A stretch of 11,859 bases of DNA from Sphingobacteriales bacterium (GTDB lineage Bacteria > Bacteroidota > Bacteroidia > Sphingobacteriales > Sphingobacteriaceae), in the NCBI GenBank assembly GCA_020058405.1, contig JAGVEE010000229.1:1-11859 (forward strand). Direction: 5' to 3'. Every line of letters starts with the position of its first letter. Within the stretch, counting starts at the first letter, position 1. The notes under the pieces were generated by a model. It saw only the letters and a program-made list of their open reading frames with translations. It did not search any database and was not told the DNA's origin. The translations under genes were made by a program, and so were the position numbers. Positions 1 through 6,179 of this stretch are shown piece after piece.

Positions 1-1153
1 CATTAGATTCTGTTAAGATAATCGTTGGTCTGTAATATTTATCAATTAACCTAGAAGCAACAATTCCAATTACTCCTTTATGCCACTCTGCGTTGTACAA
101 TACAGTAGATTTTCTATGCTTTGCACTTTCGTCTTCTTCTATTAAAGTAATAGCTTCTAAAGTGATGGTCTGATCAAATTCTTTTCGTTCGTTGTTTTTA
201 ATGTTTACCACTTCGCACAAATCAAACGCTTCTTTTTCAGTTTCTGCAATTAATAAACTCACAGCATGTTGCGCATGATCAATTCTACCCGCTGCATTTA
301 TCCTGGGCCCAATAAAAAATACCACTTCATTTAAGCTAATATCTTTTAAACTACTTATGTTGATGAGAGCTTTTAAGCCAGGGCGTGGGTTATTATTTAA
401 TTGTATTAATCCGAAATGGGAGAGTACCCTATTTTCTCCTGTTACAGGTACTATATCTGAAGCAATACTTACAGCTACTAAGTCTAAATACCCAATTATT
501 TTTTCAAAAGGAATATCATTTTTATCGCAATACGCTTGAACTAATTTAAATCCAATACCGCAACCCGATAACTCTTTGTAAGGGTACTCGCAATCTTTTC
601 TTTTGGGGTCGAGTACTGCATAAGCTGCAGGAATTTCATCGCCCGGTAAATGATGGTCGCCGATTATAAAATCAATGTTACGCACCTTAGCATACTCAAC
701 ATGTTGATTCGCTTTAATTCCACAATCTAAGGCAATTATTAACCTGATGTTTTGTTCTTGAGCGTAATCAATACCTGCATAAGATACCCCATAGCCTTCT
801 TTATATCTGTCGGGAATGTAATACTCTAAGTGGCTATAAATTGATTTGAAAAACGAAAAAACCAATGCAACAGAAGTGGTTCCATCCACATCATAATCGC
901 CATATATTAAAATTTTTTCTTGATTAGCAATTGCCTGTTCTATACGTACAATGGCACGCTCCATGTCTTTCATTAAGAAGGGGTCGTGCAAGTGTTCTAT
1001 ACGAGGTCTGAAATACGCCTCTGCTTCTTCATATGTGGAAATGCCTCTGTTTACTAGTAACTCGGCAATTATAGAAGTAATATTTAACTGATCTGCTAAT
1101 TGAGATATTACTTTTTCATCCGACAATCTATTTTCTACCCACCTTTTTTCCAT
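1..1153 (-). CDS. recJ: RecJ single-stranded-DNA-specific 5'-3' exonuclease, N-terminal part (truncated by window edge)
   Basis: Reading leftward from the ATG at 1153, an uninterrupted frame of 384 codons runs off the left edge. RecJ degrades single-stranded DNA 5' to 3' in recombination and mismatch/base-excision repair, using divalent metal. Visible DHH-superfamily motifs are DYDVDG (residues 86-91), DCG (143-145), GDHH (165-168), DLVAVSIASDIVP (224-236) and GPRINAAGR (282-290). The DHHA1-type stretch WHKGVIGIVASRL (357-369) follows. All expected metal-ligand aspartates and histidines in these motifs are present. Bacteroidota RecJ proteins are usually near 570 residues (from memory), so about a third, including the OB-fold end, lies outside the window. 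The ATG was chosen because it gives the usual short leader (MEKRW...) before the N-terminal helices. The gene is divergent from the hydrolase gene at 1258, with 104 nt between the starts. Confidence 0.95.
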   Translation of the reverse strand, partial: MEKRWVENRLSDEKVISQLADQLNITSIIAELLVNRGISTYEEAEAYFRPRIEHLHDPFLMKDMERAIVRIEQAIANQEKILIYGDYDVDGTTSVALVFSFFKSIYSHLEYYIPDRYKEGYGVSYAGIDYAQEQNIRLIIALDCGIKANQHVEYAKVRNIDFIIGDHHLPGDEIPAAYAVLDPKRKDCEYPYKELSGCGIGFKLVQAYCDKNDIPFEKIIGYLDLVAVSIASDIVPVTGENRVLSHFGLIQLNNNPRPGLKALINISSLKDISLNEVVFFIGPRINAAGRIDHAQHAVSLLIAETEKEAFDLCEVVNIKNNERKEFDQTITLEAITLIEEDESAKHRKSTVLYNAEWHKGVIGIVASRLIDKYYRPTIILTESN

Positions 1154-1160
1154 ATCTTTG
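1131..1160 (+). promoter_or_regulatory. Possible Bacteroidota-type promoter for the MBL-fold hydrolase
   Basis: TATCTTTG at 1153-1160 is an exact TAnnTTTG -7 element on the plus strand, and it overlaps the recJ start codon. The -33 region (TTTTC at 1131-1135, 17 nt upstream) is a poor match to TTTG. If used, the transcript would have a leader of about 90 nt and start inside the 5' end of the divergent recJ unit. The -7 match alone could be chance in AT-rich DNA. Confidence 0.35.
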
Positions 1161-1199
1161 CGACCACTAATTTATCTATAAGTTTTTTTGTATTAATGC

Positions 1200-1207
1200 G
1201 AAAGATA
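1200..1207 (-). promoter_or_regulatory. Possible -7 element for recJ
   Basis: On the minus strand TATCTTTC (1207 to 1200) matches TAnnTTTG in all but the last base and would give a leader of about 40 nt. No clear TTG/TTTG element was found 17-21 nt upstream, so this is a weak call. Confidence 0.25.
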
Positions 1208-1257
1208 CAAAAAGCTCAGAAATGTATTACTCTATATTTACAGAATTTTATTCATAA

Positions 1258-2046
1258 ATGTCAAAAGTTTTTGCCTTAAACGAAGGGTTTTACTCCGTAG
1301 ATCAATCAAAGCAGTTTGTTCCCTTTGATCCCCAAATTCATAATCCTAAAGATAGGCCCGCTTCCTTATTTGTGCATGTACAGCCATTTTTAATAGAATT
1401 ACAGAATGATTTAATTCTTTTGGATACGGGATTAGGCTTTAAAAATGAGAAAGAAGAACTCTTAATTCACGAAAATATACGCAAACATGGTTACTTGCCC
1501 GAAGAGGTTACGAAAGTAATTATGAGTCATTTGCATTTCGACCATGCCGGTGGCATGATGCAAGAAATAAATGGAAAATGGGAACCTTCTTTTATAAATG
1601 CTGATTATTTTATTCAATCAGATGAGTTAGCATTCGCTTTAAGCAAAGAATCTAAATCTTATAAAAAAGAACCTTTAGAAGAATTGAGGCGATACTCCGG
1701 ACTACAATTAATGAACGGCGACGGTTGGATTACTCCCAATATATATTTTGAAATTACAGGTGCGCATTGTCCCTATCATCAAGTTATAAAAATACAAGAA
1801 AATGCTGAACAGTATTTTTATGGAGGCGATGTAATGCCAGAAGCACATCAAGTAATTAGTAAAATAATTGCGAAATATGATTTTGATGGTAGAAAAGCAA
1901 TGGAGCTTCGAGATCAATATGCTAAACAAGCCATTGCAGAAAACTGGAAATGTTTAATGTACCACGATCATAAAAATGGAATTGTTGAATTCGAAGAATT
2001 TGAACGTGGAATTCGAATCAAGAATTCGTCATTCTCAATTGAATAA
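1258..2046 (+). CDS. Metallo-beta-lactamase-fold hydrolase, substrate unknown
   Basis: A 262-residue cytoplasmic protein with no signal peptide or membrane segment. It carries the complete dinuclear metal site expected of the MBL superfamily: HLHFDHAGG at 91-99 (ligands H91, H93, D95, H96), a histidine in TGAHCPYH (H170 or H174), the bridging aspartate in YGGD (D191), and a late histidine in MYHDHK (H236/H238). The DTG turn at residues 56-58 precedes the motif, as is usual. The overall plan resembles the single-domain group that includes N-acyl-homoserine-lactone lactonases and many uncharacterised hydrolases, but nothing seen fixes the substrate. The ATG at 1258 is the first in frame and fits the fold's N-terminal strand. 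It is the only plus-strand gene here. Its last 29 nt overlap the end of the convergent receiver gene (2018-2428). The fold call is firm; the function is not. Confidence 0.9.
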   Translation: MSKVFALNEGFYSVDQSKQFVPFDPQIHNPKDRPASLFVHVQPFLIELQNDLILLDTGLGFKNEKEELLIHENIRKHGYLPEEVTKVIMSHLHFDHAGGMMQEINGKWEPSFINADYFIQSDELAFALSKESKSYKKEPLEELRRYSGLQLMNGDGWITPNIYFEITGAHCPYHQVIKIQENAEQYFYGGDVMPEAHQVISKIIAKYDFDGRKAMELRDQYAKQAIAENWKCLMYHDHKNGIVEFEEFERGIRIKNSSFSIE

Positions 2047-2428
2047 GCTCTGAGAGTTTATCTTTTGATAATGGTTTAGAGATAAACATTTTTACACTAG
2101 AATATTGCTTAGATTTCTCAATGTCTTCATTATAAACAGAAGATGATACCATGTAAATGGTTGTTTTATGTTGATGAATTTTTTCTAACTTCTCAAAAGC
2201 ATCTAAAAAACCCCAGCCATCTAAAATTGGCATATTAATATCTAAGAAAATTAATTCAGGAATACTTACTTCACCAATAATACAAGTGTGTAAATAATCT
2301 ATTGCCTCCTGGCCATTTTCTACACTTACTATCTTATCTGCTAATTCTAAACTATTGAGTTTATTTATTACTATGAAATTGTTGATATTATCGTCGTCTA
2401 CTAATAATATCTGCTTTAATTTATTCAT
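2018..2428 (-). CDS. Single-domain CheY-like response regulator
   Basis: A 136-residue protein consisting only of a receiver domain. Visible key positions are the acidic pocket DDD (11-13), the phospho-acceptor D63 in LIFLDINMPILDGWGFL, the conserved Ser in MVSSS (S95 or S96), and K118 in ISKPL. There is no DNA-binding or enzymatic output domain, so it must act by protein contact or as a shuttle in a phosphorelay. Small receivers of this type, with a DINMP..DGW signature, commonly accompany PAS-HisKA kinases in Bacteroidota. Its ATG lies 4 nt after the stop of the sensor kinase gene, a spacing that suggests co-transcription and translational coupling. It is therefore the likely partner of that kinase (inference). 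Its 3' end overlaps the convergent hydrolase gene by 29 nt, and no terminator hairpin is visible at this junction. Confidence 0.92.
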   Translation of the reverse strand: MNKLKQILLVDDDNINNFIVINKLNSLELADKIVSVENGQEAIDYLHTCIIGEVSIPELIFLDINMPILDGWGFLDAFEKLEKIHQHKTTIYMVSSSVYNEDIEKSKQYSSVKMFISKPLSKDKLSELIQLRMTNS

Positions 2429-2432
2429 CGTA

Positions 2433-4676
2433 TTAATTTTTTAATGCTATGGTAAATAATGCCCCTTGCATTGGTTTACTGTACACATCAATTTTTCCGT
2501 TTAACGATTCTATTTGTGTCTTTATTAAATAAAGACCCAAGCCTTTTCCGTCTATATGGTGGTGTAATCGTTCGTATAATTTAAATATTTTATGCCCTAG
2601 AACGTTAGAGTCAAAACCAATTCCATTATCTCTTACATATAGATAGGTATATTCAGGATCGGTATGCGTGCTTATTTCAATCTTTAATTTCTTCTCCACG
2701 TTTCTATATTTAATAGAATTTGTAATCAAATTTTGAAGTACACTTTCTAAAATTCCTCTAACATATAATATCTGATCTTTGCCCTCAAAATTTAATACTA
2801 TATCCGCATCAACTTTAATTAACTGACTTTCTAGATTTGATAGTACCTGATTACAAACTTCAGAAATTTTGATGATAGTTTTTTGCGCAAGTGCTTGTTT
2901 TTTTGCTGAAACAACTTCAATTAAATCGTTTAAGGTATTTTCTAATCGATTTACAGAAAGTTGAACTTTATCGATAATTATTTTATTGTTAGCATCGCCA
3001 ATGGTGTTCATATCCAGAAGCTCTATCAAACTAATAATGTTTACAACCGGTGCTCTTAAATTATGAGAAGTGATGTAAGCAAATTTTTCTAGTTCTCTAT
3101 TAGAATGAATTAACTCATCACTTAATGCTTGTAATTGTATTTCTTTGTTTTTTAATTCATCAATATCTATATGTATTCCAATTAAACGAATTGCTTTTCC
3201 TTCTTTATCAGTAGAAACAATTTTACTGAGTGATAAAATCCATTTCCAATCTCCATTTTTTGTGAGCAATCTGTGTTCATAATTATTATATAATGATTGT
3301 CCATCATGGTGTGATTTTATGGAACGATCTATACTCTCATAATCTTCTGGGTGTACAAGATTTCTCCAACCTTGATATGTTGGCTCAATTTCAAGTGGTT
3401 TATAGCCTAGCATCTCCGACCATATTTCATTTCTGTATACCATTCCAGATGTTAAATCAGAGTCCCATATACCCAAGCGAGCTGCCGAGAGTGCTAATTC
3501 TAATCGTTCTTCACTTTCTTTTGCAATTTTTTCTGCAAGTAATCTGCTATTATATTCAGCTTCTAATTTAGATACCTGATCGTTTACTTTTTTTCTTAAT
3601 TGCCTATTCCAAATAAATCCCCCAATAAATATTAATCCTCCAATTACTATTATTAACCAGATATATTTATAATAATTATTAATATTTTCTTGATTATCTT
3701 TTTCATCAAAAATAAAATTACTGAAGTCAGAAAAGTGATCTATAACTCCATAATTTTTATACAACATAATCATGTTATTGATGCGAGTTTTATTGATATG
3801 GCCGATTTCTACTAAATCAGTTTTTACCAATTTCTGCATCATCAACGCTTCATATACTAAATTTTCTTTTGTAATTCCTCTCTCTTTTACGCCCGGTAAT
3901 TTTAAAATATAATCTGCAATTTCATCTATATGGGCCATCGCATATTCCCAACCTTTAATAGTTGCTCTTTTTACAGCTAATGCACGTTCTGGATTTTCTT
4001 TTACTTCACTTAGGTTTGTAAACAACATGTCGCCATAAAAATCTACCCCATAATCAATGGGTTTAATAACCGTTGTTTCAAATCCTTGTTTATGTAATTG
4101 ATAGGGTTCTACAGACACATATCCTGTCATTGCATCGGCAACGTTATTGGTAATGTCTTTGTTGCTCCATGTATGCTCTAAGACTGCAATTTTTTTTATA
4201 TCCACATTAGCTGCAGATAACATCGCTTTGAGTTGAATCATGCCTTGGTCGCCAGAAGCCATTATTCTTTTACCTTCTAAATCTTTAGGTTTTAGTATTT
4301 TTTTATCCTTTAAACTGATGACTACATATGGGGAGTGCTGAAAAATGGAGGCTAATATAACAACAGGTGAACCAAGCGCTTTACTTTCAATTAATTCTGC
4401 TGATGATACTCCGTAGGTATTTTTGTTTTTTAATACAAAATCGATAGAAGGGTCTGCAGCACTGCTTTCTAAGATTTCAACATTTATTCCTTCCTCAGCG
4501 TAATATCCTTGTAGTTTTGCAGCGTAAAAACCCGCAAATTGAAATTGATGCATCCATTTCAATTTGATTTTTATTTCATTAGAAGATGCGTTGTTTGGTT
4601 GTGCTGTTGTGTAAGAATTTACAAACAGAAAGAATATCGATAATATGATTATGAAAACATTCTTGGCCAAATTCAT
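2433..4676 (-). CDS. Membrane sensor histidine kinase with periplasmic NMT1/THI5-like substrate-binding domain, PAS, HisKA and HATPase domains
   Basis: A 747-residue protein. Order of parts: signal peptide or membrane anchor (about 1-25); an NMT1/THI5-like periplasmic binding domain (about 35-310) with the typical opening LKWMHQFQFAGFYAAK (39-54) and GYYAEEGINVEI; one transmembrane helix (about 338-357); a short coiled coil (360-393); a PAS fold (about 392-510, ending in GIHIDIDELK); a dimerisation helix with SHNLRAP, phospho-acceptor H538; and an HATPase with N-box NLITNSIKYR (649-658, N653), G1 box DNGIGFD (683-689) and G2 box GKGLGL (710-715). All catalytic residues are present, so it should be active. 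The NMT1/THI5 family binds thiamine-pyrimidine precursors and other small molecules when it serves ABC importers. Here it is inferred to be a ligand sensor of unknown specificity. It is upstream of, and probably co-transcribed with, the receiver gene at 2018-2428. No transporter genes are adjacent. Confidence 0.93.
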   Translation of the reverse strand: MNLAKNVFIIILSIFFLFVNSYTTAQPNNASSNEIKIKLKWMHQFQFAGFYAAKLQGYYAEEGINVEILESSAADPSIDFVLKNKNTYGVSSAELIESKALGSPVVILASIFQHSPYVVISLKDKKILKPKDLEGKRIMASGDQGMIQLKAMLSAANVDIKKIAVLEHTWSNKDITNNVADAMTGYVSVEPYQLHKQGFETTVIKPIDYGVDFYGDMLFTNLSEVKENPERALAVKRATIKGWEYAMAHIDEIADYILKLPGVKERGITKENLVYEALMMQKLVKTDLVEIGHINKTRINNMIMLYKNYGVIDHFSDFSNFIFDEKDNQENINNYYKYIWLIIVIGGLIFIGGFIWNRQLRKKVNDQVSKLEAEYNSRLLAEKIAKESEERLELALSAARLGIWDSDLTSGMVYRNEIWSEMLGYKPLEIEPTYQGWRNLVHPEDYESIDRSIKSHHDGQSLYNNYEHRLLTKNGDWKWILSLSKIVSTDKEGKAIRLIGIHIDIDELKNKEIQLQALSDELIHSNRELEKFAYITSHNLRAPVVNIISLIELLDMNTIGDANNKIIIDKVQLSVNRLENTLNDLIEVVSAKKQALAQKTIIKISEVCNQVLSNLESQLIKVDADIVLNFEGKDQILYVRGILESVLQNLITNSIKYRNVEKKLKIEISTHTDPEYTYLYVRDNGIGFDSNVLGHKIFKLYERLHHHIDGKGLGLYLIKTQIESLNGKIDVYSKPMQGALFTIALKN

Positions 4677-4683
4677 AGTATTA

Positions 4684-4713
4684 TAAAGATACTAAATTAT
4701 TCTTAGCCAAAAA
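4684..4713 (-). promoter_or_regulatory. Probable promoter of the sensor kinase-receiver operon
   Basis: On the minus strand TTTTTG (4713 to 4708) is followed, after 16 nt, by TATCTTTA (4691 to 4684). This is close to the Bacteroidota TTTG / TAnnTTTG pattern, though the spacing is a little short. Only 7 nt separate the -7 box from the ATG at 4676, so the message would be leaderless or nearly so. The -33 element abuts the U-tract side of the terminator of the preceding gene. Confidence 0.5.
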
Positions 4714-4714
4714 C

Positions 4715-4749
4715 AAAAAAGGCTGGCCCGATAAGGCCAACCTTTTTTT
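4715..4749 (-). terminator. Intrinsic terminator after yceI copy 1
   Basis: Arms GGCTGGCC (4721-4728) and GGCCAACC (4735-4742) enclose a 6-nt loop. A run of six A lies on the left and seven T on the right. Read on the minus strand the single mismatch becomes a G-U wobble and the hairpin is followed by a U run, so it best serves the gene ending at 4770. On the plus strand it would be one pair weaker, and no plus gene ends here. Confidence 0.9.
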
Positions 4750-4769
4750 GTTGAATATTTTATTTTAGA

Positions 4770-5360
4770 TTACTTCATTGCTACTAAATTCACTTGTAAT
4801 TCAAATTCATCATCAATAGCCTTGTCGCCAATGCCTTCAATGAATGATTTAGAACCATATTTAATGTCAAATTTTGTACGGTCAATTTTAATTGTTGCGA
4901 TAGCCACAATTACATTACCTTTCTGACTAATAGAAGCTGGGAATGAAATTGATTGAGTAATGCCTTTTATGGTTAAATTACCTGTAACAGTTGTTACATC
5001 ATCTTTTTTAGAAACATTCGTGATGTCAAATTTTGAGGTTGGATTTTTGTCAACACTAAAGAAATCATCAGATCTTAAATGACCTACTAATTTATCTTTC
5101 CACTCTCCTTGTAAATCTAAACACTCAATACTTGTCATGTTAATAGTAAAACTACCACCAGTAATACTACCGTTTGCTACTGCTAATGTACCAGCAGACA
5201 AGGTAACAATACCGTTGTGCTCACCTGTTACTTTTTTTGCTAACCAAGCAACTTTACTCTTTGATGCTTCTACTTTAAATGATTCTGCTTTTTTTGGTCC
5301 TGAAGCGAACACTGTTCCAGCAAAAACAATTGCTAATAAACTTAATGCGATTTTTTTCAT
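4770..5360 (-). CDS. YceI-family secreted lipid-binding-like protein (copy 1)
   Basis: A 196-residue protein with a classical signal peptide (MKKIALSLLAIVFAGTVFAS, cleavage probably near residue 20-22), so it is exported to the periplasm. The mature part has the YceI lipocalin-like barrel signatures: SKVAWLAKKVTGEHNG (35-50), the LRSDDFFSVDKNPTSKF loop (95-111), GNLTIKGI (127-134) and DRTKFDIKYGS (160-170). YceI proteins bind polyisoprenoid or other amphiphilic molecules in some bacteria, and several are induced by acid or osmotic stress; the ligand here is unknown. It lies 104 nt downstream of a second, diverged copy on the same strand and is followed by a strong terminator. No TTTG/TAnnTTTG promoter is convincing upstream, but a 12-bp perfect palindrome sits 24 nt before the start. 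The family call is firm; the role is not. Confidence 0.93.
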   Translation of the reverse strand: MKKIALSLLAIVFAGTVFASGPKKAESFKVEASKSKVAWLAKKVTGEHNGIVTLSAGTLAVANGSITGGSFTINMTSIECLDLQGEWKDKLVGHLRSDDFFSVDKNPTSKFDITNVSKKDDVTTVTGNLTIKGITQSISFPASISQKGNVIVAIATIKIDRTKFDIKYGSKSFIEGIGDKAIDDEFELQVNLVAMK

Positions 5361-5383
5361 AATAATTCTAGTTTAAAGATTTA

Positions 5384-5395
5384 ATGTTTAAACAT
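5384..5395. promoter_or_regulatory. Palindrome upstream of yceI copy 1, possible operator
   Basis: ATGTTTAAACAT is a perfect 12-bp palindrome starting 24 nt before the ATG of the gene at 4770-5360. Its place in the short intergenic space suits a binding site for a dimeric regulator, but palindromes of this size occur by chance in AT-rich DNA and no second copy was noticed in the window. Confidence 0.25.
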
Positions 5396-5464
5396 CTAAA
5401 TTATTATTTGGTTTTAAGAATGTAAAAATAAATTATAAGTAATTGAATATCAGATTAATATTTT

Positions 5465-6115
5465 TTAATTAATTGACATATCTGCCACTACAAATACATC
5501 GATAGTAAAACTTTGGTCGATTGCATCTTCAATTTTAGTATCCAATTCCTTATCAATGTTACCATCACTCGATACGTATTTAATGTTATATAGATTTCTG
5601 TTTACAATGATATTTTTCGAACTTCCTTCAAAGTGCCCATTGTTAAATCCTCCTTCCATCAAAAAACGAATAGGATTTCTTTTTCCTTTAATGGTTAAAA
5701 ATCCATTTACTTCAAATGAATTATCACTTTTTTTAGTGGCACGATTAATTTCTAATTTTGCGGTTGGGAAACGTGCAACATCAAAAAAGCTTTCTGTATT
5801 AAGAATGGTCACAGCCTTCATATTCACTACTCCTGGAGGGATAGAGCGAATTTGGATTGCGGTCATATCCATTTCTATTGTAGCAGATTTTACTAAACTA
5901 TTTTCTTCAAGCATTACTCCACTTTTGATAAGTAGCTCACCATTATTACCTCCTCTACTCGTTTTTATATTCCACATAATTTTCGAGTTTTTTAAATCGA
6001 GAGTATATTCATTTACTTTCAAATTATCTTCTGAGGTATTTTTATCATAAGCTGAAATGGCACTTATGGATATAAATGAAGTTGTAAATAGTAATAGGAT
6101 GAATAGTTTTTTCAT
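5465..6115 (-). CDS. YceI-family secreted protein (copy 2, diverged)
   Basis: A 216-residue protein starting at the ATG at 6115 (MKKLFILLLFTTSFISISA, a signal peptide). An in-frame TTG at 6139 would add eight residues, but it lies inside the terminator hairpin of gcvP and would bury the signal peptide's basic start, so it is rejected. The mature part shows the YceI plan: NSKIMWNIKTSRGG (43-56), LNTESFFDVARFPTAKLEI (105-123), GFLTIKGKRNPI (138-149) and NRNLYNIKYVSSDG (172-185). These line up with the equivalent segments of the neighbouring copy at 4770-5360, but identity is limited, so the duplication is old. The GEHNG segment of copy 1 is replaced by GGNNG here. It is exported and probably binds a hydrophobic ligand (family inference). 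The two genes may share a transcript, since no terminator lies between them. Confidence 0.9.
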   Translation of the reverse strand: MKKLFILLLFTTSFISISAISAYDKNTSEDNLKVNEYTLDLKNSKIMWNIKTSRGGNNGELLIKSGVMLEENSLVKSATIEMDMTAIQIRSIPPGVVNMKAVTILNTESFFDVARFPTAKLEINRATKKSDNSFEVNGFLTIKGKRNPIRFLMEGGFNNGHFEGSSKNIIVNRNLYNIKYVSSDGNIDKELDTKIEDAIDQSFTIDVFVVADMSIN

Positions 6116-6125
6116 GATATAAAAA

Positions 6126-6158
6126 AATAAAAAAGGCAAACTGTATTAGTTTGCCTTT
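6126..6158 (-). terminator. Intrinsic terminator after gcvP
   Basis: Perfect 11-bp arms AAAGGCAAACT (6132-6142) and AGTTTGCCTTT (6148-6158) flank a 5-nt loop. On the minus strand they are followed by a U-rich tract (complement of the A run at 6121-6134). It begins 21 nt after the gcvP stop at 6180. It is also nearly symmetrical but has no plus-strand gene to serve. Confidence 0.92.
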
Positions 6159-6166
6159 CAAATATA
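6159..6166 (-). promoter_or_regulatory. Possible -7 element for yceI copy 2
   Basis: TATATTTG (6166 to 6159, minus strand) is an exact TAnnTTTG match between the gcvP stop and its terminator. No good -33 element lies 17-21 nt upstream. A transcript from it would begin in the first arm of the terminator hairpin, 45-50 nt before the ATG at 6115. Confidence 0.3.
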
Positions 6167-6179
6167 TAAAAAATAATTC

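Noticed and set aside
357..539. A 60-codon plus-strand open frame
   Set aside because: It lies entirely antisense within recJ, whose conserved motifs cover the region.
1986..2032. Three GAATTCG words close together, resembling the TTCGAA repeats near pdxJ
   Set aside because: They lie in the coding end of the hydrolase, where they encode EF, GIRI and KNS segments. Spacing is irregular and the 13-nt word of the pdxJ repeats is absent.
5556..6050. A 164-codon open frame on the plus strand opposite yceI copy 2
   Set aside because: It is antisense to a gene with a clear signal peptide and YceI motifs. Its hydrophobic composition is what the complement of that AT-rich gene produces, and no start signal is seen.
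6115..6139. An upstream TTG start for yceI copy 2
   Set aside because: The TTG lies within the gcvP terminator stem and would place eight hydrophobic residues ahead of the normal MKK signal-peptide start.
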